Shown here in pieces: positions 55,304 to 64,000 of a stretch of DNA of 64,000 nucleotides; within the stretch, counting starts at the first letter, position 1, and each line of letters starts with the position of its first letter. Origin of the DNA: Streptomyces sp. NBC_01549 (GTDB lineage: Bacteria; Actinomycetota; Actinomycetes; Streptomycetales; Streptomycetaceae); NCBI RefSeq assembly GCF_026339955.1, contig NZ_JAPEPW010000001.1, positions 2,046,001 through 2,110,000 of the forward strand. The letters are read 5' to 3'. Under the pieces are notes generated by a model. It saw only the letters and a program-made list of their open reading frames with translations. It had not been told where the DNA came from and ran no database searches. Made by a program: the position numbers and the translations under genes.

Positions 55304-56197
55304 TCAGGTGCCGACCCTGCGGCCCCACACGTACACGTGGTCGTTCGTCTTGGTGACGTTCCACAGGGAGCGGGCGTCGGCGAGGCGCAGATTGACACAG
55401 CCATACGAGCCGTTCGGGTCGTAGATGCTGCCGTAGATGGCGTGGAAGGCCTCTCCGCCGCTGAAGAACTGGCTGTACGGCATCGGGGTGTTGTACAGCG
55501 TCGACCAGTGGTTCTTGTGCTTCCAGTAGACCTTGAACCAGCCGGTCCTGGTCCGGTACCCGGCCCGCCCGCTGCGCATCGGCACCGGTCCCCACAGCAC
55601 CTTCTTCCCCTTCTGCACCCAGGTCAGCTGCCGGGTCAGATCCACGCACGCGACGCGGGACGAGCGGACGGGGCACTTCCCGGCCGCGTTCGGGTTCTTC
55701 TTCGCGGACAGCAGCTGCATCCCGGCCCAGGTGACGGGGCCCGCGAAGCCGGTGTTCGGCTTGATCCCGTGCTTCGTCTGGAACGCCCGGATGGCGGCGC
55801 AGTCCCTCGCCGACTGCTTCCCGTCGACCTTCAGCTTCAACCACCGCTCGACCTGCCGCTGATACGGCCCGGTCAGCTTGGAGCACGTCACGGACTTGCC
55901 CGCAACGGCCTCGCTGAGAGGGATGTACTCGATGAGCGCGTTCGTCTTTGCGGGAACGTCCCTCGGCTCGACGGCGTCCTCCCGCGTGCTCGGTGTGTAC
56001 ACCTTCGGCGGCAGCATCTGGTCCGGCGTGTCCACCTGCCACGGCTGATACGGCCCCGGCGCCACGCCCGGCACCAGCTCGCTCCCCGGCCCGGGCGCCG
56101 GGGGCCCGGACGCCGCCGCGCCGTCCACCGACATCACCACCACCAGTGCGAGGAGCGCTCCCACGCTCCCGCATCTCATTCGTCTGCTCATCATCAT
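55304..56197 (-). CDS. L,D-transpeptidase with peptidoglycan-binding domain
   Basis: A 297-residue exported enzyme that forms 3-3 peptide cross-links or attaches proteins to peptidoglycan. The signal peptide is MMMSRRMRCGSVGALLALVVVMS. A PGBD-type region (WLKLKVDGKQSARDCAAIRAFQTKHGI) precedes the YkuD domain, whose active site is HAIYGS...GSYGCVNLR with the nucleophilic cysteine and upstream histidine. Three adjacent ATGs compete for the start; the first is given. Confidence 0.92.
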   Translation of the reverse strand: MMMSRRMRCGSVGALLALVVVMSVDGAAASGPPAPGPGSELVPGVAPGPYQPWQVDTPDQMLPPKVYTPSTREDAVEPRDVPAKTNALIEYIPLSEAVAGKSVTCSKLTGPYQRQVERWLKLKVDGKQSARDCAAIRAFQTKHGIKPNTGFAGPVTWAGMQLLSAKKNPNAAGKCPVRSSRVACVDLTRQLTWVQKGKKVLWGPVPMRSGRAGYRTRTGWFKVYWKHKNHWSTLYNTPMPYSQFFSGGEAFHAIYGSIYDPNGSYGCVNLRLADARSLWNVTKTNDHVYVWGRRVGT

Positions 56198-56229
56198 GCG
56201 ACCAGCGATACGCAACCCCGACTCCCCAT

Positions 56230-56341
56230 CCGGTGAGCCGCGCGGACGGGGTCCCCCGTTATGGGCAACGCAGCGCGCCATAAGGGGCGCGGGGAACCGC
56301 GCGCCCAGCCCCCGCCCACCCGCGGACGAAGAACGGCGGGG
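56230..56341. repeat. Streptomyces-type GC-rich intergenic repeat
   Basis: The segment GGGGCGCGGGGAACCGCGCG and the following CCAGCCCCCGCCCACC match words dispersed through Streptomyces intergenic DNA. It fills the gap between the L,D-transpeptidase and NAD(P)HX repair genes and can form GCGCGCC/GGGGCGC-type hairpins. Confidence 0.5.
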
Positions 56342-57781
56342 TCAGCGCAGCGCGTCGCGGACGTCCCGCCATGCCTCCGGAATCGCCGCCGCGACATCAT
56401 GCGCCCCCAAGGGCGCCCCGTCCGCCGCGAACCTCCCCGCCAGCCCGTGCAGATACGCCCCCACACTCCCCGCGTCCAACGCGGACAACCCCGCCGCGAG
56501 CAACGACCCCACAAGCCCCGACAGCACGTCCCCGCTCCCCGCCGTGGCCAGCCACGCCGTCCCCGTCGCGTTCACCCGCACCGCCCCGCCCTCCGGATCG
56601 GCGACCAGTGTCGTCGACCCCTTCAGCAGCACGGTCGCCCCGTACCGAAGCGCCAACTCCCGCACCGACGCCAGCCGAGCCCCCTCCACCGACTCCCGCG
56701 AGACCCCGAGCAACGCCGCCGCCTCCCCGGCATGCGGAGTCATCAGCGTGGGTGCGGTGCGGGCGCGTACGGCGGACCGGTCCGCGAGCCGCAGCCCGTC
56801 CGCGTCCACCAGTACCGGCACGTCCGCCCCGAGCACCTCGGCCACCGCCGACGCGTCGTCCCCGACCCCGGGCCCCACCACCCACGCCTGGACCCGCCCG
56901 GCCCGCGCGGGCCCCTGGTCCGACACGAGCGTCTCCGGAAAGCGCGAGATCACGGCATCCGCCGCGGGCCCGACGTACCGCACCGCCCCCGCCCCACCCC
57001 GCAGGGCCCCGGACACGGCGAGCACGGCGGCCCCGGGATACCGCGCGGACCCGGCCGCGATCCCGACGACCCCGCGCCGGTACTTGTCGCTCTCCGCCCC
57101 GGGTACCGGCAGCCGCGCCGCCACGTCCGCGTGCTGAAGGGCCTCCAGCCCGGCCTCCTCGGGCAGTTCGAGCCCGATGTCGACCAGGCGTACGGAACCG
57201 GCGTACTCACGCCCCGGGTCGATGAGCAGCCCGGGCTTGTGCGTCCCGAAGGTCACCGTCAGATCGGCGCGGACGGCGGTGCCCCGGACCTCTCCCGTGT
57301 CGGCCTCGATCCCGCTCGGCAGGTCCACGGCGACCACGGCCGCCCGGGAGTCCGCGGCGTACCCGGCCAGCGGCACCGCCTCGGGCCGCAGCCCGCCCTT
57401 GCCCCCGATCCCGACGATCCCGTCCACGACGAGGTCGGCCCGCAGGACCAACTCCTCGGCAGCGCCGGACCCGGCCACCGTGCCCCCGGCCCGCCGCAGC
57501 GCGGCCAGGCCCGCGCCGTGCGTCCGTTCGGGCGCGAGCAGTACGGCGGTGACCCCCGCCCCCCGCCGCGCCAGCCGGGCGCCGGCGTACAGGGCGTCGC
57601 CCCCGTTGTCCCCGCTGCCCACGAGCAGTACGACCCGGCTGCCGTACACCCGTCCCAGCAAGTCCGCGCAGGCAGCGGCCAGTCCGGCCGCGGCGCGCTG
57701 CATCAGCGCACCCTCCGCAAGCCGCGCCATCAGCTCACGCTCCGCCGCCCTGACCGTCTCCACGCTGTACGCAGTACGCAT
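56342..57781 (-). CDS. nnr: Bifunctional NAD(P)HX epimerase / ADP-dependent dehydratase
   Basis: A 479-residue repair enzyme. The N-terminal YjeF_N domain (about 1-210; VVLLVGSGDNGGDALYAG) epimerises damaged hydrated NAD(P)H. The C-terminal YjeF_C domain dehydrates it using ADP; its catalytic region includes LMTPHAGEAAALLG and ATAGSGDVLSGLVGSLLAAG. ATG 57781 (MRTAYSVETVRAAE) is the conserved start. The same fusion lies beside alr and acpS in other actinobacteria. Confidence 0.94.
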   Translation of the reverse strand: MRTAYSVETVRAAERELMARLAEGALMQRAAAGLAAACADLLGRVYGSRVVLLVGSGDNGGDALYAGARLARRGAGVTAVLLAPERTHGAGLAALRRAGGTVAGSGAAEELVLRADLVVDGIVGIGGKGGLRPEAVPLAGYAADSRAAVVAVDLPSGIEADTGEVRGTAVRADLTVTFGTHKPGLLIDPGREYAGSVRLVDIGLELPEEAGLEALQHADVAARLPVPGAESDKYRRGVVGIAAGSARYPGAAVLAVSGALRGGAGAVRYVGPAADAVISRFPETLVSDQGPARAGRVQAWVVGPGVGDDASAVAEVLGADVPVLVDADGLRLADRSAVRARTAPTLMTPHAGEAAALLGVSRESVEGARLASVRELALRYGATVLLKGSTTLVADPEGGAVRVNATGTAWLATAGSGDVLSGLVGSLLAAGLSALDAGSVGAYLHGLAGRFAADGAPLGAHDVAAAIPEAWRDVRDALR

Positions 57782-57848
57782 GGGTCGAGTCTCCCGTACG
57801 GAGGCTTTCCGCGCCGCCCCGGCCGCAAGGACAACGGCCCCTGCGGGC

Positions 57849-58220
57849 CTACCCCTCCGCCACGACCACCGCCGAGGCCACCCCCGCGTCATGGCTCAGC
57901 GACACATGCCACGAGCGGACACCCAGTTCGGCCGCCCGCGCCGCCACCGTCCCCGTCACCCGCAGCCGCGGCCGGCCGCTGTCCTCGACGTAGACCTCCG
58001 CGTCCGTCCAGTGCATGCCCGCCGGAGCGCCCAGCGCCTTGGCGAGCGCCTCCTTCGCGGCGAAGCGCACGGCCAGGGACGCGATGCCCCGGCGCTCCCC
58101 GCTCGGCAGATGCAACTCCTGATCCAGGAACAGCCGATCAGCCAGCCCCGGCGTACGCTCCAGCGACGTCCGGAACCGGTCGATCTCGGCCACGTCGATA
58201 CCGACCCCGATGATGCTCAT
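57849..58220 (-). CDS. acpS: Holo-[acyl-carrier-protein] synthase
   Basis: A 123-residue phosphopantetheinyl transferase that activates acyl carrier protein with the CoA arm. The start [16 protein letters not shown] carries the metal-binding Asp, and [12 protein letters not shown] carries the Glu. [16 protein letters not shown] closes the fold. Length is normal. Confidence 0.95.
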   Translation of the reverse strand: MSIIGVGIDVAEIDRFRTSLERTPGLADRLFLDQELHLPSGERRGIASLAVRFAAKEALAKALGAPAGMHWTDAEVYVEDSGRPRLRVTGTVAARAAELGVRSWHVSLSHDAGVASAVVVAEG

Positions 58221-58284
58221 GCCCAGCACCCTATGGGCCGGACGGCCGCCGACGTGCGGACCCTCCTGGTGACGGTCCGGCCGA

Positions 58285-58316
58285 ATCGGGGACTCGCGCG
58301 TTCGCGAGTCCCCGAT
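58285..58316. terminator. Long perfect hairpin
   Basis: ATCGGGGACTCGCG with loop CGTT and its perfect 14-bp complement. It lies in the 259-bp gap between the cyclophilin stop and the acpS start, probably the end of the cyclophilin transcript together with the next hairpin. Confidence 0.8.
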
Positions 58317-58417
58317 GTCGCGAGCTCAGCGCTCGGCGTCGATGCCGAAATTCACGCGGTGTGGTCCGCGTCACGCTCAGGGGAGGAGATGGAGAGGCGG
58401 GGCGGCCGCCTGTTAGT

Positions 58418-58457
58418 AGATCGAGCGGAAACGGCAGCAGCCGTTCCCGCTCGATCT
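58418..58457. terminator. Cyclophilin terminator hairpin
   Basis: AGATCGAGCGG and AACGGC arms pair with GCCGTT and CCGCTCGATCT around an AGCA loop with one A/C mismatch. It lies 22 bp after the cyclophilin stop codon, and TCTCT follows on the plus strand. Confidence 0.82.
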
Positions 58458-58479
58458 CTCTGCTGTACTGCCGGGAATG

Positions 58480-58971
58480 TCAGACGGTGCCGCAGTCCGC
58501 GATGACGATCTTCTTGGCCGTGCTGCCGGAACGGCTGCCGAGCTTCTCGACGGCCCGAACGACGTCCATGCCCTCGACGACCTCACCGAAGACGACGTGC
58601 TTGCCGTCGAGCCAGTCGGTGACGATCGTGGTGATGAAGAACTGCGAGCCATTGGTGTTCGGGCCGGCGTTGGCCATGCTCAGCAGGCCCGGCTTGGTGT
58701 GCTTGAGCTTGAAGTTCTCGTCCGGGAACTTCGCGCCGAAGATGCTCTTGCCGCCGGTGCCGTTCTGGTTGGTGAAGTCACCGCCCTGCAGCATGAAGTC
58801 CGGGATGACACGGTGGAACGGCGAGCCCTTGTAGCCGAACCCGTTCTGGCCGGTGGCCAGCTCACGGAAGTTGCGGGCCGTCTCAGGGACCACGTCGTCG
58901 TACAGCTTGAACTCGATCCGGCCGAGCGACTCCCCGTCCGCGGACACCTCGAAAAAGACGTTCTGTCCCAT
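58480..58971 (-). CDS. Cyclophilin-type peptidyl-prolyl cis-trans isomerase
   Basis: A 163-residue cytoplasmic cyclophilin that speeds proline isomerisation in folding. ATG 58971 ([35 protein letters not shown]) follows GAGGAGCAG. Active-site segments [16 protein letters not shown] and [11 protein letters not shown] are intact. It lies alone between terminators and the small membrane-protein gene. Confidence 0.95.
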   Translation of the reverse strand: MGQNVFFEVSADGESLGRIEFKLYDDVVPETARNFRELATGQNGFGYKGSPFHRVIPDFMLQGGDFTNQNGTGGKSIFGAKFPDENFKLKHTKPGLLSMANAGPNTNGSQFFITTIVTDWLDGKHVVFGEVVEGMDVVRAVEKLGSRSGSTAKKIVIADCGTV

Positions 58972-59103
58972 GGCACTGCTCCTCTTGTACTCGAAAGGTC
59001 GTGTCCGAGAATAAGAGGGCACCGGCCTACGGGTCGCAGCGGGAACCCCCACTACGGGACAAACGGAGTAACGCCACCTTCGGGACGAGCCCCCTCACCG
59101 GCA

Positions 59104-59301
59104 CTAATCACCGTCACCGCCGGTCTGATTCACACTCCGCCGCCGGTTGTTCTTCGCGGAGGCACGCAACAGCTCCCCCGTGACGAGCGTCACCGCCGCC
59201 ACGCCCCGGACCCAGCGGGGCCCGCCGCGCGACGCCCACACCACACACACGCACCCGCCGACGACAAGCACCAGGAGACCGGCCAGCACCAGAACGCCCA
59301 T
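59104..59301 (-). CDS. Small single-pass membrane protein
   Basis: A 65-residue protein. ATG 59301 follows AGGGTGGGGAAC. One hydrophobic helix (VLVLAGLLVLVVGGCVCVVWA) is followed by a basic segment and a second short hydrophobic patch (GVAAVTLVTGELL), ending in an Arg-rich tail (KNNRRRSVNQ). Function is unknown. It lies 75 bp downstream of the glmS stop on the same strand. Confidence 0.65.
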   Translation of the reverse strand: MGVLVLAGLLVLVVGGCVCVVWASRGGPRWVRGVAAVTLVTGELLRASAKNNRRRSVNQTGGDGD

Positions 59302-59376
59302 GTTCCCCACCCTGCATTCGCATTTCCGTACGGTGCCGGTGATCCTAGGCCGCTGTCGGCGACGTCGGTTGAAGGA

Positions 59377-61224
59377 CTACTCCACCGTCACGGACTTCGC
59401 CAGGTTCCGAGGCTGATCCACCTCGTTCCCCCGAGCCGTGGCCAGTTCGCAGGCGAACACCTGCAACGGGACCGTGGCCACCAACGGCTGCAGCAGCGTC
59501 GGCGTCACAGGAATCCGGATCAAATGATCGGCGTAGGGAACGACCGCCTCGTCCCCCTCCTCCGCGATCACGATCGTGCGCGCGCCCCTGGCCCGGATCT
59601 CCTGGATGTTGGACACGATCTTGTCGTACAGAACCGAGCGCCCACGCGGGGACGGCACGACGACCACGACCGGCAGATCGTCCTCGATCAACGCGATCGG
59701 CCCGTGCTTCAGCTCACCCGCCGCGAACCCCTCGGCGTGCATGTACGCGAGCTCCTTGAGCTTGAGGGCGCCTTCCAGGGCGACCGGGTAACCGACGTGC
59801 CGCCCCAGGAACAGCACGGTGTTCTTGTCGGCGAGCGATCGCGCGAGCTCCCGTACCGGCTCCATGGTCTCCAGGACCCGTTCCACCTCGCCGGAGATGT
59901 GGGACAGATCCCGGATGACGGCCTGGATCTCGTCGCCCCACTTGGTGCCGCGCACCTGGCCCAGGTACAGCGCGACCAGGTAGCAGGCGACCAACTGTGT
60001 CAGGAAGGCCTTGGTGGACGCGACGGCGACCTCAGGACCCGCGTGCGTGTAGAGCACCGCGTCCGACTCGCGCGGGATCGTCGAACCGTTCGTGTTGCAG
60101 ATCGCCAGCACCTTGGAGCCCTGCTCACGGGCGTGCCGCAGGGCCATCAGCGTGTCCATGGTCTCGCCGGACTGGGAGATGGCGATCACCAGCGACCGCG
60201 TACCGAGAATCGGATCCCGGTACCGGAACTCGCTCGCGAGCTCCACCTCGCAGGGGATCCGCGTCCAGTGCTCGATGGCGTACTTGGCGATCAGCCCGGC
60301 GTGGAAGGCGGTACCGCAGGCCACGATGACGACCTTGTCGACCTCGCGCAGCTCGTGAACCGGGATCCGCACCTCGTCGAGCGTCAGTGAACCGCCCGCG
60401 TCGATCCGGCCCAGGAGCGTATCGGCGACCGCCTTGGGCTGCTCGGCGATCTCCTTGAGCATGAAGTAGTCATAACCCCCCTTTTCCGCGGCCGACGCGT
60501 CCCAGTCGATGTGGTACGAGCGCACGTCCGCGGGACGGCCGTCGAAACCGGTCACCCTCACGCCGTCCCGGCGCAGCTCCACCACCTGGTCCTGGCCCAG
60601 CTCGATCGCCGACCGCGTGTGGGCGATGAACGCGGAGACGTCCGAGGCGAGAAAGGCCTCGCCCTCCCCAACACCCACCACGAGCGGCGAGTTCCGGCGC
60701 GCCCCCACCACCACATCCGGCGCATCCGCATGCACCGCGACCAGCGTGAACGCACCCTCAAGGCGGCGGCACACCAACCGCATCGCCTCCGCCAGGTCGT
60801 CGCACGCCGAGAACTCCTCGGCGAGCAGGTGTGCGACCACCTCGGTGTCGGTCTCGGAGGCCAGCTCGTGCCCGCGCTCCGCCAACTCGGCACGCAGCAG
60901 CGCGAAGTTCTCGATGATGCCGTTGTGCACGACGGCGACGCGCCCCGCGTTGTCGAGATGCGGATGGGCGTTGGCGTCCGTGGGCCCCCCGTGCGTGGCC
61001 CAGCGGGTGTGCCCGATCCCGGTCGACCCGGTCGGCAGCGGCCGGCCGACCAACTCCTTCTCCAGGTTGACCAGCTTCCCGGCCTTCTTCGCGGCGGCGA
61101 GCCCCCCGTCCGCCAACACGGCGACGCCCGCCGAGTCGTACCCCCGGTACTCCAGCCGCTTCAGCCCGGCCATCACCACATCGAGCGCCGACTGCGACCC
61201 CACGTATCCCACGATTCCGCACAT
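59377..61224 (-). CDS. glmS: Glucosamine-6-phosphate synthase (isomerising)
   Basis: A 615-residue enzyme that turns fructose 6-phosphate and glutamine into glucosamine 6-phosphate, the first step to UDP-GlcNAc. ATG 61224 gives the required N-terminal Cys2 nucleophile (MCGIVGYVG). The glutaminase domain (1-240) is followed by two SIS sugar-isomerase domains (SQSGETMDTL; GRHVGYPVALEGALKLKEL). The C-terminus PRNLAKSVTVE is typical. No glmS ribozyme is visible upstream. Confidence 0.97.
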   Translation of the reverse strand: MCGIVGYVGSQSALDVVMAGLKRLEYRGYDSAGVAVLADGGLAAAKKAGKLVNLEKELVGRPLPTGSTGIGHTRWATHGGPTDANAHPHLDNAGRVAVVHNGIIENFALLRAELAERGHELASETDTEVVAHLLAEEFSACDDLAEAMRLVCRRLEGAFTLVAVHADAPDVVVGARRNSPLVVGVGEGEAFLASDVSAFIAHTRSAIELGQDQVVELRRDGVRVTGFDGRPADVRSYHIDWDASAAEKGGYDYFMLKEIAEQPKAVADTLLGRIDAGGSLTLDEVRIPVHELREVDKVVIVACGTAFHAGLIAKYAIEHWTRIPCEVELASEFRYRDPILGTRSLVIAISQSGETMDTLMALRHAREQGSKVLAICNTNGSTIPRESDAVLYTHAGPEVAVASTKAFLTQLVACYLVALYLGQVRGTKWGDEIQAVIRDLSHISGEVERVLETMEPVRELARSLADKNTVLFLGRHVGYPVALEGALKLKELAYMHAEGFAAGELKHGPIALIEDDLPVVVVVPSPRGRSVLYDKIVSNIQEIRARGARTIVIAEEGDEAVVPYADHLIRIPVTPTLLQPLVATVPLQVFACELATARGNEVDQPRNLAKSVTVE

Positions 61225-61402
61225 GCGCCGCAGCCTAAGCGCCAACAGCCCCCCGAACCCGGCACGTCGTGCCCGAATTCGGAAATTCCAGCCACCTTCA
61301 CAGGGCCTCCCGACCCCCTGGGCGCCTCTGTGTCACCCCGCGTGACCGACTACGTGACCGAGCCCACGCCCCACCCCGTCCACACTCCCGTAACAATGGA
61401 CT

Positions 61403-62392
61403 GTGATCTCTCCGGTCTCCCCGATGCCCCGGAGCGCCCACCGGCACAGGCCGGAGGCGACTCCCTACGTCGACCTCACCCGAGCCGAGTGGAGCGTGCT
61501 GCGCGAAAAGACGCCGCTGCCACTGACCGCCGAGGAGGTCGAGAAGCTGCGCGGTCTGGGCGATGTCATCGACCTCGACGAGGTGCGGGACATCTATCTG
61601 CCGCTGTCCAGACTGCTCAATCTGTACGTCGGCGCCACGGACGGGCTCAGAGGGGCGCTGAACACCTTCCTCGGCGAGAAGGGCTCCCAGTCCGGCACCC
61701 CGTTCGTCATAGGAGTGGCGGGGTCGGTGGCCGTCGGCAAGTCCACCGTGGCCCGCCTGCTGCAGGCTCTGCTTTCCCGCTGGCCCGAACACCCACGCGT
61801 AGAACTGGTGACCACGGACGGCTTCCTGCTTCCCACCAAGGAGCTGGAGGCACGCGGCCTGATGTCGCGGAAGGGTTTCCCCGAGTCGTACGACCGTCGG
61901 GCCCTCACCCGCTTCGTCGCCGACATCAAGGCGGGGAAGGACGAGGTGACGGCGCCCGTCTACTCCCACCTGATCTACGACATCGTCCCCGACCAGCGGC
62001 TCACCGTCCGCCGCCCGGACATCCTCATCGTCGAGGGCCTGAACGTCCTGCAGCCCGCCCTCCCCGGCAAGGACGGCCGCACCCGCGTCGGCCTCGCGGA
62101 CTACTTCGACTTCAGCGTGTACGTCGACGCCCGTACCGAGGACATCGAGCACTGGTACCTCAACCGGTTCAAGAAGCTCCGCGCGACCGCCTTCCAGAAC
62201 CCGTCCTCGTACTTCCGCAAGTACACCCAGGTGTCCGAGGAGGAGGCCCTGGACTACGCCCGCACGACCTGGCGGACCATCAACAAGCCCAACCTGCTGG
62301 AGAACGTGGCCCCCACCCGCGGCCGCGCCACCCTGGTCGTCCGCAAGGGCCCGGACCACAAGGTGCAACGCCTCAGCCTGCGCAAGCTGTAG
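61403..62392 (+). CDS. coaA: Pantothenate kinase type I
   Basis: A 329-residue kinase for the first step of CoA synthesis. The P-loop is [12 protein letters not shown] (104-115), followed by [31 protein letters not shown] 61403 opens the frame and a later ATG at 61424 is possible. It is divergent from glmS; the 178-bp gap must hold both promoters. Confidence 0.95.
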   Translation: MISPVSPMPRSAHRHRPEATPYVDLTRAEWSVLREKTPLPLTAEEVEKLRGLGDVIDLDEVRDIYLPLSRLLNLYVGATDGLRGALNTFLGEKGSQSGTPFVIGVAGSVAVGKSTVARLLQALLSRWPEHPRVELVTTDGFLLPTKELEARGLMSRKGFPESYDRRALTRFVADIKAGKDEVTAPVYSHLIYDIVPDQRLTVRRPDILIVEGLNVLQPALPGKDGRTRVGLADYFDFSVYVDARTEDIEHWYLNRFKKLRATAFQNPSSYFRKYTQVSEEEALDYARTTWRTINKPNLLENVAPTRGRATLVVRKGPDHKVQRLSLRKL

Positions 62393-62443
62393 CTGCAGGC
62401 GCGGGCTGCAATGCCGTCATCCCGTGCGGATACCCTGCCCCGC

Positions 62444-63403
62444 ATGCTGCATCTGCGTCTGATCACCCCCGCCGACCGCACCGACGACGTCGTACGGCTG
62501 ATCGAGAGGACCGTCGGCACGACCCATCTCGTCGTGCTCACGGGCGCCGCCCGCAATCCGGCCGGGGACGTCGTCATGTGCGACGTGGCGCGCGAAGCGG
62601 GCGACGAACTGATTGGCGCACTACGGGAGATAGGGCTCGACCGGACCGGGTCGATCGCCGTCGAGAACATCGATCTGTCGTTGTCGAAGCGAGCTGAGAA
62701 GGCCGAGGAGGAGGCGCCGGGCGAAGGCGCCGACGCGGTGCTGTGGGAGCACCTGGCCGACGCGACGCACGAGGAGTCGACGCTCTCGGTCACCTACGTC
62801 GCGTTCATCACGCTGGCCACGATGATCGCGGCCTGCGGTGTGGTCCTCGACAACGCGATCCTGATCGTGGGCGCGATGGCGGTGGGCCCGGAGTTCGGGC
62901 CGCTGGCCGGCCTCTTCACGGCCCTCGTCCAGCGGTCGCCACGTCTCGCCCTGCGGTCGGCGAACGCACTGCTCGTCGGCTTCGCCGTGGCCATGCTGGT
63001 GACGGTCGGCTTCACGTACTTCATGGACGCGGTGGACCTGTTCAGCGCGGTCAAGCTGGACGCCGAACGGCCCAACACCAACTTCATCTACCGGCCCGAC
63101 GCGTTCTCGTTCGTCGTCGCAGTCCTGGCCGGCGCGGCCGGCACCCTCTCGCTGACCTCGGCGAAGTCGGGCGCGCTGGTCGGGGTCGCCATCTCGGTGA
63201 CCACGGTGCCCGCGGCGGCGAACGCGGCCGTGGCCTTCACCTACAACGAGTACCGGCAGGCCTGGGGCTCCACCGAGCAGCTGCTGCTCAACCTGCTGGG
63301 CATCGTGCTGGCCGGTATGTTCACGCTGCTCGTCCAGAAGTGGCTCTGGTCCCGGCAGCGTGAACGCACCATAAAAGCAGGGCAGTTCCTGGACAGGTCC
63401 TAA
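62444..63403 (+). CDS. DUF389-family membrane protein
   Basis: A 319-residue protein. ATG 62444 ([17 protein letters not shown]) starts a soluble N-terminal domain of ~100 residues. A membrane domain follows with several helices and the family block [35 protein letters not shown]. The function of DUF389 is unknown. It follows coaA by 51 bp and probably shares its transcript. Its TAA stop overlaps the glmM stop (CTAA, 63400-63403). Confidence 0.9.
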   Translation: MLHLRLITPADRTDDVVRLIERTVGTTHLVVLTGAARNPAGDVVMCDVAREAGDELIGALREIGLDRTGSIAVENIDLSLSKRAEKAEEEAPGEGADAVLWEHLADATHEESTLSVTYVAFITLATMIAACGVVLDNAILIVGAMAVGPEFGPLAGLFTALVQRSPRLALRSANALLVGFAVAMLVTVGFTYFMDAVDLFSAVKLDAERPNTNFIYRPDAFSFVVAVLAGAAGTLSLTSAKSGALVGVAISVTTVPAAANAAVAFTYNEYRQAWGSTEQLLLNLLGIVLAGMFTLLVQKWLWSRQRERTIKAGQFLDRS

Positions 63404-64000
63404 CCGAGCGCCGACTTCACCGCGTCCGCGAGCCGTCCCGCCACCGACCGCGCGTGGTCGATGTCGGCGGCCTCGACCATGACCCGGACGAGCGGCTCGG
63501 TGCCGGAGGGGCGCAGCAGCACCCGGCCGGTGGAGCCGAGTTCCCGCTCGGCCTCGGCGACCGCGGCCGCCAGCTCGGCGGAGCTGTTCACCCGCGTGCG
63601 GTCGACGTCGGGGACGTTGATGAGGACCTGCGGCAGCCGCTCCATGACGGACGCGAGGTCCTGGAGCGTACGGCCCGTCTGGGCGACCCGGGCCGCCAGC
63701 AGCAGACCGGTCAGCGTGCCGTCGCCGGTGGTGGCGTGGTCGAGGATGATCACGTGCCCGGACTGCTCGCCGCCGAGCGCGTAGTCGTGCTCCTTCATCT
63801 CCTCCAGGACATAGCGGTCACCGACCGCGGTCTGGATGAGGGAGACGCCCTCGCGCTCCATGGCCAGCTTGAAGCCCAGGTTGGACATGACCGTCGCGAC
63901 AACGGTGTCCGAGCGCAGTGCGGAACGCTCCCGCATCGCCAGCGCGAGTACGGCCAGGATCTGGTCGCCGTCCACCTCGGCACCCGTGTGGTCCACGGCG
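63400..64000 (-). CDS. glmM: Phosphoglucosamine mutase, C-terminal part (runs off the window)
   Basis: The last ~199 codons of GlmM, which converts glucosamine 6-phosphate to glucosamine 1-phosphate; the start lies beyond the window edge. The sugar-binding loop [13 protein letters not shown] and the phosphate-binding [15 protein letters not shown] loop are intact. The catalytic serine loop is outside the window. With glmS it supplies UDP-GlcNAc precursors. Confidence 0.95.
   Translation of the reverse strand, partial: AVDHTGAEVDGDQILAVLALAMRERSALRSDTVVATVMSNLGFKLAMEREGVSLIQTAVGDRYVLEEMKEHDYALGGEQSGHVIILDHATTGDGTLTGLLLAARVAQTGRTLQDLASVMERLPQVLINVPDVDRTRVNSSAELAAAVAEAERELGSTGRVLLRPSGTEPLVRVMVEAADIDHARSVAGRLADAVKSALG

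Noticed and set aside
61225..61402. glmS ribozyme
   Set aside because: The 178-bp glmS upstream region shows no ribozyme-like core, and such ribozymes are a Firmicutes-type feature.

Overview
The window is high-GC chromosomal DNA from a Streptomyces species. Three things support this. The block guaB3 - guaB - ECF sigma factor - bldM - whiD - groEL/groES - tsaD/rimI/tsaB/tsaE - alr - nnr - acpS - glmS - glmM is the conserved actinobacterial housekeeping order. BldM and WhiD are Streptomyces sporulation regulators. Many starts are GTG or TTG set behind purine-rich Shine-Dalgarno sequences.

Layout. (1) 1-2.6 kb: a gene of uncertain function cut by a complete IS1380-family element with a CTTAG target duplication. 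(2) 2.7-14.5 kb: a lipoprotein followed by five tandem paralogous transmembrane Ser/Thr kinase genes on the minus strand; the fourth encodes a pseudokinase. (3) 14.6-19.7 kb: serine hydrolase, glycerol-3-phosphate dehydrogenase, a nucleotide-sugar dehydrogenase homologue lacking the catalytic cysteine, and a small secreted protein. (4) 19.9-21.3 kb: a decayed IS701-family element inserted exactly at the guaB3 stop codon. (5) 21.3-32.9 kb: GMP synthesis (guaB3, guaB), an ECF sigma factor, bldM, whiD, LysR, MOSC, SDR and NTF2-like genes, then groEL and groES with two CIRCE operators. (6) 33-38.9 kb: two polysaccharide deacetylase lipoproteins, an rRNA/tRNA-type methyltransferase, an ECF42-type sigma factor with its DGPF partner, and an LCP protein with a short C-terminus. 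(7) 39-48.3 kb: a xylan-use island with secreted GH10 xylanase, GH3 beta-xylosidase, a sugar ABC importer and two LacI regulators. (8) 48.4-64 kb: the t6A-modification genes, an isolated 56-residue gene with a striking palindromic operator, alanine racemase, L,D-transpeptidase, NAD(P)HX repair, AcpS, cyclophilin, glmS, coaA, a DUF389 membrane protein and the 3' part of glmM.

Themes. Several genes serve the cell envelope and sporulation: kinases, deacetylases, LCP, L,D-transpeptidase, alr, glmS/glmM, bldM and whiD. In the xylan island the xylanase releases oligosaccharides, BxlEFG-type proteins import them, the GH3 enzyme cleaves them, and LacI proteins probably repress through CGAAA-N-TTTCG-like operators.

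Most unusual signals: two solitary ~110-bp RNA-like elements at 28.9 and 48.7 kb that resemble TnpB omega-RNA/IS605 right ends but have no tnpB nearby; the self-contained 56-residue gene at 52 kb; a degenerate ~34-bp tandem array of roughly 12 units upstream of guaB; and three proteins that have lost catalytic residues. No tRNA, rRNA, CRISPR or prophage was seen.
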